The notes: generated by a model from the sequence alone, not told the origin. DNA of 64,000 nucleotides from Flavobacterium lipolyticum (GCF_020905335.1 NZ_JAJJMN010000002.1:372001-436000); one strand, 5' to 3'; positions 28,091 to 36,133 are shown, counted from the first letter of the stretch. A program made the numbers and translations.

Positions 28091-28576
28091 ATGAAAAATA
28101 TATCTAAAAATAATGAACCTTTAGAATTGAGTATAGGCAAGAAATATTACATTATTGATGCACTTTACGTTACTAATATTAAAAATGAATTTCTGAAAGC
28201 TAATATTTTACCCAAAGATATTAGAAATGAAGTTTTTCCGTTTACCGATACACCATTTGCTTTGTATAAAGCAAATAATAACATTTTTTTTATTAACCAA
28301 ATAAAGAAAGTAGATTACGATGAAGTTGTTTTAGAAGATTTGTCATTTTTTTCAACTGATACAGGTTTGATATTATTCCTTAATGAAGATTTATTAGTTG
28401 ATTTTTTGAAAGAATTCAATTATGATGATTTAGTTAATTCAGACAATGAATTAATAAATGAAAAATATTGGGAAGAATTAGTTTCAAATTTTGAATCGAC
28501 AGATTTTGGATTGGTATTAGCAGATATTGATTCGGAAAATGACTTTGATGGTAGCGGAACTTATAAGGTTTTTTGA
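28091..28576 (+). CDS. Putative immunity protein to the RHS nuclease tip
   Basis: This is a 161-aa acidic cytosolic protein (no signal peptide) starting 12 bases after the toxin gene, the standard place for a cognate immunity gene. It is rich in Asp, Glu and Asn, with a C-terminal acidic run (LADIDSENDFDGSG) suited to bind a basic nuclease. Visible segments include LSIGKKYYIIDALYVTNI, DTPFALYKANNNIFFINQ and YWEELVSNFES. I cannot place it in a named Imm family. The call rests on position, size and charge. A terminator follows at 28601. Confidence 0.68.
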   Translation: MKNISKNNEPLELSIGKKYYIIDALYVTNIKNEFLKANILPKDIRNEVFPFTDTPFALYKANNNIFFINQIKKVDYDEVVLEDLSFFSTDTGLILFLNEDLLVDFLKEFNYDDLVNSDNELINEKYWEELVSNFESTDFGLVLADIDSENDFDGSGTYKVF

Positions 28577-28600
28577 TAATAAATTTTTTCTAATAAACAA

Positions 28601-28629
28601 AGCCATTCCATAGCGGAGTGGCTTTTTTA
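28601..28629 (+). terminator. Terminator after the first toxin/immunity pair
   Basis: AGCCATTCC (28601-28609) pairs with GGAGTGGCT (28615-28622 region) with one wobble pair, followed by six T. It separates the resident RHS transcript from the displaced tip cassette. Confidence 0.72.
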
Positions 28630-28690
28630 TTTACATTGTCTAGTCCTGAAATAGCGGTACACAAAAATTACCTTTGCAAGCCCTCGATCA

Positions 28691-29237
28691 ATTGAGTACA
28701 TTTACAACGCAGCGGGTCAAAAACTGAAGAAAATTGTAAAAGAGACCAGCGGTACAACTCATACTGATTATCTGGGAGGATTTCAGTACGGGTATAGCGA
28801 GGACCAAAGTATTCCGGTTGATCCGGGCGGTGGAGATCCAGAACCTCCTGCACCGGATGATCCGGGAAATCCGAAAGACCCAATCGATGGGTTCGACCCG
28901 GTTCCTAAAGATCCACCGGCAGAAGCGAATCGTTTTAGTGCCTTTGCAGCGCAGTCGGCAAGTCAGGCTGCTCCGTCGCGACCAACGTTGGAGTTTTTCC
29001 CTACGGCAGAGGGGTATTATGATTACATAGGTAAAAAATATGTGTACCAATACAAAGATCATTTGGGTAACATACGATTGAGTTATGCTAAAAATCCCGC
29101 AACCCAAGTTCTTACCATTATTGATGAGAATAATTATTATCCTTTTGGATTGAAACACAAGGGGTATAATGATTATGTACCTACAAGTAATAAGTATAAA
29201 TTTAATGGAAAAGAGCTGCAAGACGAGCTGGGGCTTG
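28691..29237 (+). repeat. RHS core direct repeat, displaced copy
   Basis: This is the second copy of 26684-27230. Bases 28805-29188 are identical to 26798-27181. The 114 bases before that differ at only a few positions, and the 50 after it are diverged but alignable. Confidence 0.9.
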
Positions 29238-30115
29238 GGATGACAGCGATGGACTTCCGTCAATATGATAATACTTTAGGTAGATTTAATTCTATTGACG
29301 TTTTAGCAGAGCTATTTTCTGATGGAAGCCCTTATATGTTCTCCTTTAATAATCCTGTTGCATTTGCAGACCCTACTGGTTTGTGTCCTCAATGTCCAGA
29401 TCCTAGCATGGCTAAGAATGGTCAAAAGTATGTTTCAACAGGGGGAATGACGTATACATTCAATGATGGGCAATGGACGGGAGAAGGAGGTGAATTAAAA
29501 GAGGTAGTAGTAACTCGTGATAAGCGTGAAAAGAAAGAAACATCAGATTCGGAGGGACAAGAAGGTAAACATCCTGATGCAGGATCAGGAGTTGGTCAAC
29601 CAGGGGCATTAGAGAGTATGATTCCAGTATGGGGATCTGGAAGAGCGGCAATAGATCATTTTCAAAATGGTAATTATTGGCAAGGTACTTTTTATACAGC
29701 AATGGCTATATCTGATGTTTTTTTAGTAAAATCTATTGCAACAGGAATTGCTAAAGGAGGTCTAAAAGCTTTTGGCAAAAGTTATTCTTCTTGGAGCTCA
29801 TATCGAAGATTTTATGGTAAAGAAGGTTTTGCAGAAACAGGGCAACATTTGCATCATTGGGCTTTAAGAAGAAATGGTCAAAAAGTAGGTTCTGGTTTAG
29901 GATGGAAATTGAAAAACCAAATGTGGAATCTAATGCCAATGAGAAGTCCAGCTTTCCATACAGCAGTACATGGAAATGGTATAAATGCGTTCAACACATT
30001 AGAACGAGCTTACTATGGTAGTCCAATTTGGTTTCAAACAGGAATAATATCAACCATTGGACATTCATTAGAGTTAAGATATATATATACAGATGAAGAA
30101 AGTGAAACAGAATAA
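28691..30115 (+). CDS. Orphan RHS tip cassette with alternative toxin domain (no own start)
   Basis: This open frame starts abruptly inside RHS core sequence. The in-frame stop is at 28652 and no ATG occurs before the repeat, so it lacks the signal peptide, shell and most YD repeats; the first usable start codon would be TTG 28988. The first ~180 codons copy the resident gene, including the Pro-rich linker and core. It then diverges to a different core end (KFNGKELQDELGLGMTAMDF, FADPTGL) and a new tip of about 240 residues. The tip carries GQHLHHWALRRNGQKVGSG (LHHW at 29849-29860), NQMWNLMPMRSPAFHTAVHG and a Ser/Trp/Tyr-rich lead (KSYSSWSSYRRFYGKEGFAE), typical of His-rich (HNH/GHH-like) nuclease toxins. 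It is best read as a silent cassette that can recombine into the resident gene. Two immunity candidates follow. Confidence 0.82.
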   Translation: MEYIYNAAGQKLKKIVKETSGTTHTDYLGGFQYGYSEDQSIPVDPGGGDPEPPAPDDPGNPKDPIDGFDPVPKDPPAEANRFSAFAAQSASQAAPSRPTLEFFPTAEGYYDYIGKKYVYQYKDHLGNIRLSYAKNPATQVLTIIDENNYYPFGLKHKGYNDYVPTSNKYKFNGKELQDELGLGMTAMDFRQYDNTLGRFNSIDVLAELFSDGSPYMFSFNNPVAFADPTGLCPQCPDPSMAKNGQKYVSTGGMTYTFNDGQWTGEGGELKEVVVTRDKREKKETSDSEGQEGKHPDAGSGVGQPGALESMIPVWGSGRAAIDHFQNGNYWQGTFYTAMAISDVFLVKSIATGIAKGGLKAFGKSYSSWSSYRRFYGKEGFAETGQHLHHWALRRNGQKVGSGLGWKLKNQMWNLMPMRSPAFHTAVHGNGINAFNTLERAYYGSPIWFQTGIISTIGHSLELRYIYTDEESETE

Positions 30116-30533
30116 TTTTAAATACCCAATAGTTGCCTTTTCAAAATCAGCTATTCATTTAGCGAGAAATTCCGATGAAATTCTTGTATGCACTAAAACC
30201 GCATTAAAAAACAATTTTTATAAAAACATGAAGATTGTTGACAGTGCGGGAATTTTGTACAAAGTTAATAATGCAATTAAACTAAAAGGGCATGGCTTTT
30301 TATGGGGCTATAATATATTTTTAAATCAAAAAGTTGATGTTGAATTAGTTTTTACTGAAGATCCAATTTTAATAAACATTGAAGATTTAAAAAAAATGTT
30401 GCTGAGTTCACTTAAGGGAGAATTTTGGAGATCAGGAGACAATCATAGTAAAATAATTAAAGAGGTAGAGAATACTACTAATTTTCATCATATTATTAAA
30501 TATTTGGAGATTATATATTATAATTTAGAGTAG
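30093..30533 (+). CDS. Putative immunity protein A for the orphan toxin tip
   Basis: This is a 146-aa cytosolic protein whose start overlaps the end of the toxin frame by 23 bases, implying translational coupling. Segments: FKYPIVAFSKSAIHLARNSD, KIVDSAGILYKVNNAIKLKG, GFLWGYNIFLNQKVDVELVF, then a helical C-terminus (IKYLEIIYYNLE). It aligns by eye with the next gene over nearly its full length (DSxGxxxKVxxxxKxxG, F.wGyn/FGfs, v.vE..F..d, LK), so the two are paralogues. I do not recognise a named Imm family. Function is inferred from position. Confidence 0.68.
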   Translation: MKKVKQNNFKYPIVAFSKSAIHLARNSDEILVCTKTALKNNFYKNMKIVDSAGILYKVNNAIKLKGHGFLWGYNIFLNQKVDVELVFTEDPILINIEDLKKMLLSSLKGEFWRSGDNHSKIIKEVENTTNFHHIIKYLEIIYYNLE

Positions 30534-30541
30534 GTTGTAAA

Positions 30542-30955
30542 ATGCATATAAAATTTCCAATACTTGGCTTAGTTGATAATGATAATTTTTTGTACTTTTT
30601 TGACAAAGAAGAAAGATTGAAAAAAACTAGTGAAGATATATTTAAGAAAGGGGTACTACCAGGAGAAAAGTATATCGACTCCAATGGCTTTATATTTAAA
30701 GTGATAAATATAAAAAAAATTGGTTATGCCCCTTTCTTTGGCTTTAGTCTAGTTTTGAAAGGACGACAAATAAAAATAGAAATGGAATTTGATCCCAATG
30801 TTGAGAAAATGGAATTAAGTACTTTAAAACAAATCGCTCTTGAAAAAGTAGAAAAAACAAAACAATTTTGGAAAGAAGCTTGGAGCATTAAAGATTTAAA
30901 AAATGCAATAAAAAATGCACAATCATTTGAAGAATTGATAATTCTTTTCAAATAA
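30542..30955 (+). CDS. Putative immunity protein B (paralogue of A)
   Basis: This is a 137-aa cytosolic protein 8 bases after immunity candidate A. Matching landmarks are FPILGLVDNDNFLYFFDKEE, YIDSNGFIFKVINIKKIGYA, FFGFSLVLKGRQIKIEMEF and TLKQIALEKVEKTKQFWKEA. Two diverged copies after one toxin suggest either that one protects against a toxin tip lost from this site, or that both are needed. It lacks a signal peptide. Function is inferred from position and from similarity to its neighbour. Confidence 0.66.
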   Translation: MHIKFPILGLVDNDNFLYFFDKEERLKKTSEDIFKKGVLPGEKYIDSNGFIFKVINIKKIGYAPFFGFSLVLKGRQIKIEMEFDPNVEKMELSTLKQIALEKVEKTKQFWKEAWSIKDLKNAIKNAQSFEELIILFK

Positions 30956-31011
30956 AATTATTTCGAATATTATGTAAAAAAGTAATGAGTTATTATCCAA
31001 AGAAATAAAAA

Positions 31012-31158
31012 ATGAAGAAACTAATTCAAATAGTATTTATTTTAATATTTATAAATGTATATGCTCAAGCAAATAGGGTAATGTTACAGATTAGGTGTTT
31101 TTGCAAAATTACGATGCAACGAACTGAAAGAGAATATAAAATTTTAATTCTTGAATAG
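31012..31158 (+). pseudogene. Remnant of a secreted or lipid-exported protein gene
   Basis: A 48-codon frame begins with a convincing signal peptide (MKKLIQIVFILIFINVYAQ) but then continues for only about 29 unremarkable residues, ending in ...REYKILILE. This looks like the surviving 5' end of a larger gene after deletion, at the edge of the toxin locus. It could instead be a genuine tiny secreted peptide. Confidence 0.4.
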
Positions 31159-31196
31159 AAAGAGAGGTGACCTATTGGTCGCCTCTTTCGTTTTTT
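31158..31196 (+). terminator. Terminator closing the toxin locus
   Basis: GAAAGA...GGTGACC pairs with GGTCGCC-TCTTTC (two-base bulge, loop TATT), followed by CG and six T. Confidence 0.72.
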
Positions 31197-31302
31197 GTCT
31201 TTTAATAAGGCTTAAAATGCTTTTAGCTTAGCTTAAGCAAAAATCAACCGTCTGATTCTCTCTGTATAACTTTTTGATACAGGTTTAATAAAAATTTAGT
31301 GG

Positions 31303-31310
31303 TAATTTTG
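31303..31310 (+). promoter_or_regulatory. -7 box of the copper regulator gene
   Basis: TAATTTTG matches TAnnTTTG exactly and lies 33 bases before the ATG at 31343. The nearest upstream TTG (31274) is 26 bases away, longer than usual, which could mean that an activator is needed. Confidence 0.45.
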
Positions 31311-31342
31311 TAAGTACATATAAAATCAGATCAAATAGGGAT

Positions 31343-31909
31343 ATGAGTACATTATTCGTTAAAAACATGGTTTGCAACCGCTGTATTATGGTGGTTCAGA
31401 ACGAACTTGAAAAACTTGGACTAGAATTTACCCACATAAAGCTTGGAGAGGTTACTCTGGCAAAAGAACTGACTGCCACAGAACGAACTTTACTGGAGCA
31501 GGAACTGGTTGCTCTTGGATTTGAAGTGATCGACGATAAAAAAAGCAGAATCATAGAAAAGATTAAAAACATCATTATTGATTTGGTACACCATCAGGAT
31601 AATGATACCAAGAATAACTTGTCGGATATCCTGAGCGAAAAGATCAATCATGACTATAATTATCTTTCCAATTTGTTTTCTGAAGTAGAAGGAACTACCA
31701 TAGAAAAGTATTTTATTGCGCAAAAAATTGAAAAAATAAAAGAACTTCTGGTGTACGATGAGTTATCGCTTAGTGAGATCGCTTTACGTCTGAACTATTC
31801 AAGTGTGGCTTATCTGAGCAATCAGTTTAAAAAAGTAACCGGCCTGACTCCAAGTTATTTCAAGCAAATTCGGGCAGAGAAAAGAAAACCTCTGGATGAG
31901 GTGAAGTAA
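31343..31909 (+). CDS. AraC-family regulator with N-terminal metal-binding (HMA-like) domain
   Basis: This is a 188-aa transcription factor. Residues 1-70 form an HMA-like domain with Cys11 and Cys14 in VKNMVCNRCI and a second half LVALGFEVIDDKK. The C-terminal ~100 residues are an AraC DNA-binding domain: a first helix-turn-helix around YNYLSNLFSEVEGTTIEKYF and a second in LSLSEIALRLNYSSVAYLSN, QFKKVTGLTPSYFKQIR. The gene precedes the CopA-type ATPase by 84 bases, so it probably senses Cu(I) through the cysteine pair and controls the export genes downstream. Metal identity is inferred from the neighbours (CopA, CopZ-like, RND efflux). AraC proteins with this architecture are common in Bacteroidota copper loci. 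Confidence 0.85.
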   Translation: MSTLFVKNMVCNRCIMVVQNELEKLGLEFTHIKLGEVTLAKELTATERTLLEQELVALGFEVIDDKKSRIIEKIKNIIIDLVHHQDNDTKNNLSDILSEKINHDYNYLSNLFSEVEGTTIEKYFIAQKIEKIKELLVYDELSLSEIALRLNYSSVAYLSNQFKKVTGLTPSYFKQIRAEKRKPLDEVK

Positions 31910-31993
31910 ATATTACAAATCAAATCCATAATTCCACAATACAATTCAGCGCTATTCTTGCCAACTTTGCAGGTATAAAAGAACAACTGAATT

Positions 31994-34414
31994 ATGGCAA
32001 CAACTGATAATAATAAAGAGACAATTTACATTCCGTTAGAAGATGTAAACAGCGAGCACTGTGCATTAATCGTAGAGAAAGGATTGGCAGAGGTTAAAGG
32101 AATTGAAACTCACAAGGTGGAAGTTAACAACCGCAGAGCCGCTATAACGGTTAAAGGCAATGAAACAGTTGGTAACGCTGTGAAGGCTATTAAAGACCTT
32201 GGGTATGGTGTACCAACCGTAAAAAATACGTTCCCGGTTCTGGGAATGACCTGTGCCTCTTGTGCCAGCAGTGCAGAAAGTATAGTAACTTATGAATTGG
32301 GAGTAGTGGATGCTTCGGTAAACTTTGCAACAGGAAATCTTACTGTTGAATATCTTCCCAACCTTACAGATGCTTCTAAATTGCAAAAAGCAGTTCAGGG
32401 TGTTGGTTACGACTTGCTTATTTTAGAGGAAGCGAAACAACAAGAGTCTTTAGAGACTATTCATGCAGAAAATTTCAAAAAATTAAAAAACAAAACCATC
32501 TGGGCGGTGTTATTGTCATTGCCTGTAGTGGTGATAGGGATGTTCTTCATGAATATTCCTTATGCCAATGAGATCATGTGGCTTTTTTCAACACCTGTAA
32601 TTCTTTGGCTGGGGAAAGACTTCTTTGTAAATGCATGGAAGCAGGCCAAACACCGCTCGGCCAATATGGATACGCTGGTAGCTCTGAGTACAGGAATTGC
32701 TTACCTGTTTAGTGTTTTTAATATGTTATTCATAGATTTCTGGCACCAACGCGGATTGCACGCGCACGTTTACTTTGAAGCGGCGGCAGTTGTGATTGCG
32801 TTTATTCTGCTAGGTAAATTATTAGAAGAAAAAGCAAAAGGAAATACGTCATCGGCTATTAAAAAACTAATGGGACTACAGCCTAAAACCGTGATCGTTA
32901 TTCAACCCGACGGGACAGAAAAACAAGTAGCTATTGAAGAAGTAAATGCAGGAGATGTTATTTTGGTAAAGCCGGGTGAAAAAATTGCGGTAGACGGTAT
33001 GGTGATTTCGGGTCATTCTTATGTAGACGAAAGCATGTTAAGCGGTGAACCGGTTCCGGTACTGAAAAAAGAAAATGAAAAAGTGTTTGCCGGAACGATT
33101 AATCAAAAAGGAAGTTTTCAATTTAAAGCCGTTAAAGTAGGCAAAGAAACCATGTTGGCCCAGATTATCAAAATGGTGCAGGATGCTCAGGGAAGTAAAG
33201 CCCCGGTGCAGAAATTGGTCGATAAAATTGCAGGTATATTTGTTCCGATTGTAATGGGTATTGCACTTCTTACTTTTATGGCCTGGATGCTTTTGGGTGG
33301 AGACAATGCCGTAGTGCAAGGACTGATGGCAGCGGTTACTGTATTGGTTATTGCCTGTCCTTGTGCTTTGGGTCTGGCCACACCAACTGCGATTATGGTA
33401 GGTGTAGGTAAAGGTGCCGAAAATGGAATATTAATCAAAGATGCCGAGAGTTTAGAATTGGCCAGAAAAGTAACGGCTATTGTACTCGATAAAACGGGAA
33501 CCATTACCGAAGGTAGACCACAAGTGACCGGGATAAAGTGGCTAAAAGACGTGGATAGGACCAAAGATATTCTGCTAAGTATTGAAAAACAATCAGAACA
33601 TCCGTTAGCCGAAGCAGTGGTGAAAAGTCTGGAAGGAGTGTCAGGTGTGGTTTTATCCAATTTTGACAGTATTACCGGTAAAGGTGCGAAAGCGGTTTAT
33701 GCCGATGAAACATATTATGTGGGGAACAAAAAACTGCTGGCAGAAAATAGTATTGTCATCGCAGAATCACTATTGATTCAGGCAGAAGAATGGGGGAAGG
33801 AGTCCAAGACGGTGATTTGGTTTACCAATAGCAAACAGGCACTTTCGGTTATTGCGATATCCGACAAAATCAAAGAAACCTCTGTTAAGGCGATCAAAGA
33901 ATTGCAGGAGATGAATATTGAATTGTATATGCTCACAGGAGATAACGAAGCGACTGCAAAAGCGATTGCCGCACAAACGGGAATCAAACATTATAAAGCA
34001 GAAGTTCTGCCACAGCACAAAGCCGATTTTATAAAAGAATTACAACAGCAAGGTAAAACAGTAGCAATGGTAGGTGATGGTATCAACGACAGTACAGCTC
34101 TGGCAACTGCAGATGTCAGTATCGCGATGGGCAAAGGAAGCGATATTGCAATGGATGTAGCAAAAATGACGATTATCTCCTCTGATCTGACCAAAATACC
34201 TCAGGCGATTCGTCTGTCTAAACAAACGGTTGCGACAATCAAACAGAACTTGTTTTGGGCGTTTATTTACAATCTTATCGGTATTCCGCTTGCAGCAGGG
34301 GTACTTTATCCGATAAATGGATTTTTACTAAACCCAATGATTGCAGGTGCTGCCATGGCTTTGAGTAGCGTGAGTGTAGTGAGTAACAGCTTGCGTCTGA
34401 AATGGAAAAAATAA
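31994..34414 (+). CDS. copA: Copper-translocating P-type ATPase
   Basis: This is an 806-aa P1B-type ATPase that exports Cu(I) across the inner membrane. The N-terminus has two HMA-fold domains: the first (about 8-75) is degenerate, with SEHCALIV keeping only one Cys; the second (about 77-145) has GMTCASC (Cys87, Cys90). Key motifs are the actuator loop SGEPVPV, the metal-site CPC at 455-457 within ACPCALGLATP, the phosphorylated Asp499 in DKTGTITEG, the HP motif SEHPLAEA and the hinge GDGINDS (Asp695, Asp699). The C-terminal helices include NPMIAGAAMALSSVSVVSNS, the usual Cu-ATPase ending (M..SS..VV.N). It follows the AraC/HMA regulator and is followed by a terminator. The copper assignment is strong from CPC plus the ending. 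Confidence 0.95.
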   Translation: MATTDNNKETIYIPLEDVNSEHCALIVEKGLAEVKGIETHKVEVNNRRAAITVKGNETVGNAVKAIKDLGYGVPTVKNTFPVLGMTCASCASSAESIVTYELGVVDASVNFATGNLTVEYLPNLTDASKLQKAVQGVGYDLLILEEAKQQESLETIHAENFKKLKNKTIWAVLLSLPVVVIGMFFMNIPYANEIMWLFSTPVILWLGKDFFVNAWKQAKHRSANMDTLVALSTGIAYLFSVFNMLFIDFWHQRGLHAHVYFEAAAVVIAFILLGKLLEEKAKGNTSSAIKKLMGLQPKTVIVIQPDGTEKQVAIEEVNAGDVILVKPGEKIAVDGMVISGHSYVDESMLSGEPVPVLKKENEKVFAGTINQKGSFQFKAVKVGKETMLAQIIKMVQDAQGSKAPVQKLVDKIAGIFVPIVMGIALLTFMAWMLLGGDNAVVQGLMAAVTVLVIACPCALGLATPTAIMVGVGKGAENGILIKDAESLELARKVTAIVLDKTGTITEGRPQVTGIKWLKDVDRTKDILLSIEKQSEHPLAEAVVKSLEGVSGVVLSNFDSITGKGAKAVYADETYYVGNKKLLAENSIVIAESLLIQAEEWGKESKTVIWFTNSKQALSVIAISDKIKETSVKAIKELQEMNIELYMLTGDNEATAKAIAAQTGIKHYKAEVLPQHKADFIKELQQQGKTVAMVGDGINDSTALATADVSIAMGKGSDIAMDVAKMTIISSDLTKIPQAIRLSKQTVATIKQNLFWAFIYNLIGIPLAAGVLYPINGFLLNPMIAGAAMALSSVSVVSNSLRLKWKK

Positions 34415-34432
34415 ACTCTTGATGCGTTTGTC

Positions 34433-34468
34433 AAACGGCGGTTCCAAAATTTTTGGGCCGCCGTTTTT
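34433..34468 (+). terminator. Terminator after copA
   Basis: AAACGGCGG (34433-34441) pairs through its CGGCGG with CCGCCG (34458-34463), with further CCAAAA/TTTTGG pairing inside, followed by five T. Confidence 0.75.
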
Positions 34469-34668
34469 ATTTGTAGACCATCTGACTGAAATCATTTTAA
34501 TTCCCGGAACTATCGTACTTGTATACCTGGAAAGGGCGTTAGACTAATGAATTCAGGTTTTTGGTTAATTACTATGGCGTTCCCCTCCGGGTCGGGCTGT
34601 CCGCTAAATCTTTTGCGATAGACATTTTTTGTCTGATATAAAAATAACAGGAATCGCAAAAGGATACC

Positions 34669-35514
34669 GCTTTCATCCCTAACGCAGTCTGCGATAGAAG
34701 GAATATTTAAGGAAAAGAAACCTTCTGATCTAATAATTTATAAGAGTATCGCTCTGAAAGAGCAAAAACATCAGCATGGTGCTTTCATCCCTAACGCAGG
34801 CTGCGATAGAAGGAATATTTAAGGAAAAGAAACCCTCTTATCTATAATTTATAGAGTAATATGAAGAGTATTACTCTGAACGAGGAAAAGCATCAGCATG
34901 GTGCTTTCATCCTTAACGCAGTCTGCGATAGAAGGAATATTTAAAGAAAAGAAACCTTCTTATCTATAATTTATTAGAGTATTATGAAGAGTATTGCCCT
35001 GAAAGAGCAAAAACATCAGCATGGTGCTTTCATCCTTAACGCAGTCTGCGACAGAAGGAATATTTAAGGAAAAGAACCTTTCTTATCTAATAATTTATAG
35101 AGTATTATGAAGTGTATTACTCTGAAAAAGCAAAAACATCAGCATGGTGCTTTCATCCTTAACGCAGTCTGCGATAGAGGGAATATTTAAGGAAAGGAAC
35201 CCCTTTTGTCTATAATTTATAGAGTATTATGAAGAGTATCGCTCTGAAAGAGCAAAAGCATCAGCATGGTGCTTTCATCCTTAACGCAGTCTGCGATAGA
35301 GAGAATATTTAAGGAAAAGAAACCTTCTTATCTAATAATTTATAGAGTATTATGGAGAGTATTGCCCTGAAAGAGCAAAAACATCAGCATGGTGCTTTCA
35401 TCCTTAACGCAGTCTGCGATAGAGGGAATATTTAAGGAAAGGAACCTCTCTTATCTATAATTTATAGAGTATTATGAAGAGTATCGCTCTGAAAGAGCAA
35501 AAGCATCAGCATGG
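34669..35514. repeat. Seven-unit ~122-bp tandem repeat array
   Basis: Units begin at 34669, 34781, 34903, 35026, 35149, 35271 and 35393; spacings are 112, then 122-123 bases. Each starts GCTTTCATCC(C/T)TAACGCAG. Each contains a potential hairpin (AGAAGG...CCTTCT; in unit 7 AGAGG...CCTCT, a compensatory change) and a GCTCTGAAAGAGC-type palindrome, and ends CATCAGCATGGT. The array has no spacers, so it is not CRISPR. It runs directly into a REP-like element at 35507. Confidence 0.9.
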
Positions 35515-35562
35515 TGCGAAGCACTATGTCTTAAATTAAAGTAAATATCGCCCTGAAAGGGC
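35507..35562. repeat. REP-like palindromic element at the end of the array
   Basis: CATGGTGCGAAGCACTATG is followed by a spacer and CGCCCTGAAAGGGC (palindrome 35550-35562). The same architecture occurs at 50655-50740 and, inverted, at 50485-50569. Confidence 0.6.
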
Positions 35563-35842
35563 AATAGCAATTTCCACGCCTGTAAATAAAATAATCCGTT
35601 CTGATCTGCGTTTTCGCCTGGCGAATCGGTTTAATCCGTGTGCTGTTTTTATCCAATTTACTAAACCTGTGCTTTGTTTTTTAATACCTGCCAACTAGCA
35701 ACTTGAATGAATTAATGGATGAAGTAAAACAAGACACTGCAATCAGTAAATTTCATAAATCTAACACAGAATAGTGTATAACGATTACGGTTTAATTGAC
35801 GGAAATTTGTAGTATAAAATAACAATTAAAAACAGCAATATA
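35563..35842. other. Intergenic region upstream of the copper chaperone gene
   Basis: I see no gene and no clear promoter box; the sequence TTGACGGAAATTTGTAG just upstream of 35843 may contain the start region for the chaperone gene. Confidence 0.3.
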
Positions 35843-36064
35843 ATGGAAAAGCAAGATTTTCAATTTAAAACCAACCTGAACTGCGGCGGATGTGTTTCTA
35901 AAGTACAAGCAGACCTGGACAATGCAGCAGGAATAGGGGAATGGAATGTAGACACTACTAATGCAGATAAAATACTTACGGTTCAATCTAATGGTGCTAC
36001 TGCCGAAGAGATCATTGCCATTGTTAAAGCAAAAGGTTTTAAAGCAGAACCTTTAGAAATTTAA
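35843..36064 (+). CDS. CopZ-like copper chaperone (HMA domain)
   Basis: This 73-aa protein consists of a single heavy-metal-associated domain. The Cu(I)-binding pair is Cys14/Cys17 in NLNCGGCVSKV, at the first helix start. The rest fits the beta-alpha-beta-beta-alpha-beta pattern (EWNVDTT, KILTVQS, AEEIIAIVKAKGFKAEPLE). The expected role is to carry Cu(I) in the cytoplasm and hand it to CopA (31994). It lies 1.4 kb beyond copA across the repeat array with a terminator between, so it is probably a separate transcript. NCGGC rather than the usual MxCxxC means the residue before the first Cys differs; metal preference is therefore inferred from location. Confidence 0.88.
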   Translation: MEKQDFQFKTNLNCGGCVSKVQADLDNAAGIGEWNVDTTNADKILTVQSNGATAEEIIAIVKAKGFKAEPLEI

Positions 36065-36133
36065 TCCTTTAAGACTACTGTTGGATTACAGATTTTAAAC
36101 AAAAGTTAATGCTTATCGTTACCGAATTGAAAG

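Noticed and set aside
26648..29263. Long antisense ORFs (for example 26648-27214 and 28688-29263, minus strand)
   Set aside because: They mirror the Pro-rich linker and core of the RHS genes and exist twice only because that DNA is duplicated.
34861..35494. A 27-codon ORF (start MKSIALKEQKHQHGAFILNA) repeated in several array units, e.g. 34861-34944, 34984-35067, 35107-35190, 35229-35312
   Set aside because: Differences between units mostly change amino acids (A/T, K/N, E/K, R/G/E), the first unit lacks the ATG and the unit length is not a multiple of three, so there is no sign of protein-level selection.
34669..35514. CRISPR array
   Set aside because: Whole 122-bp units are near-identical with no unique spacers, and no cas gene is nearby.
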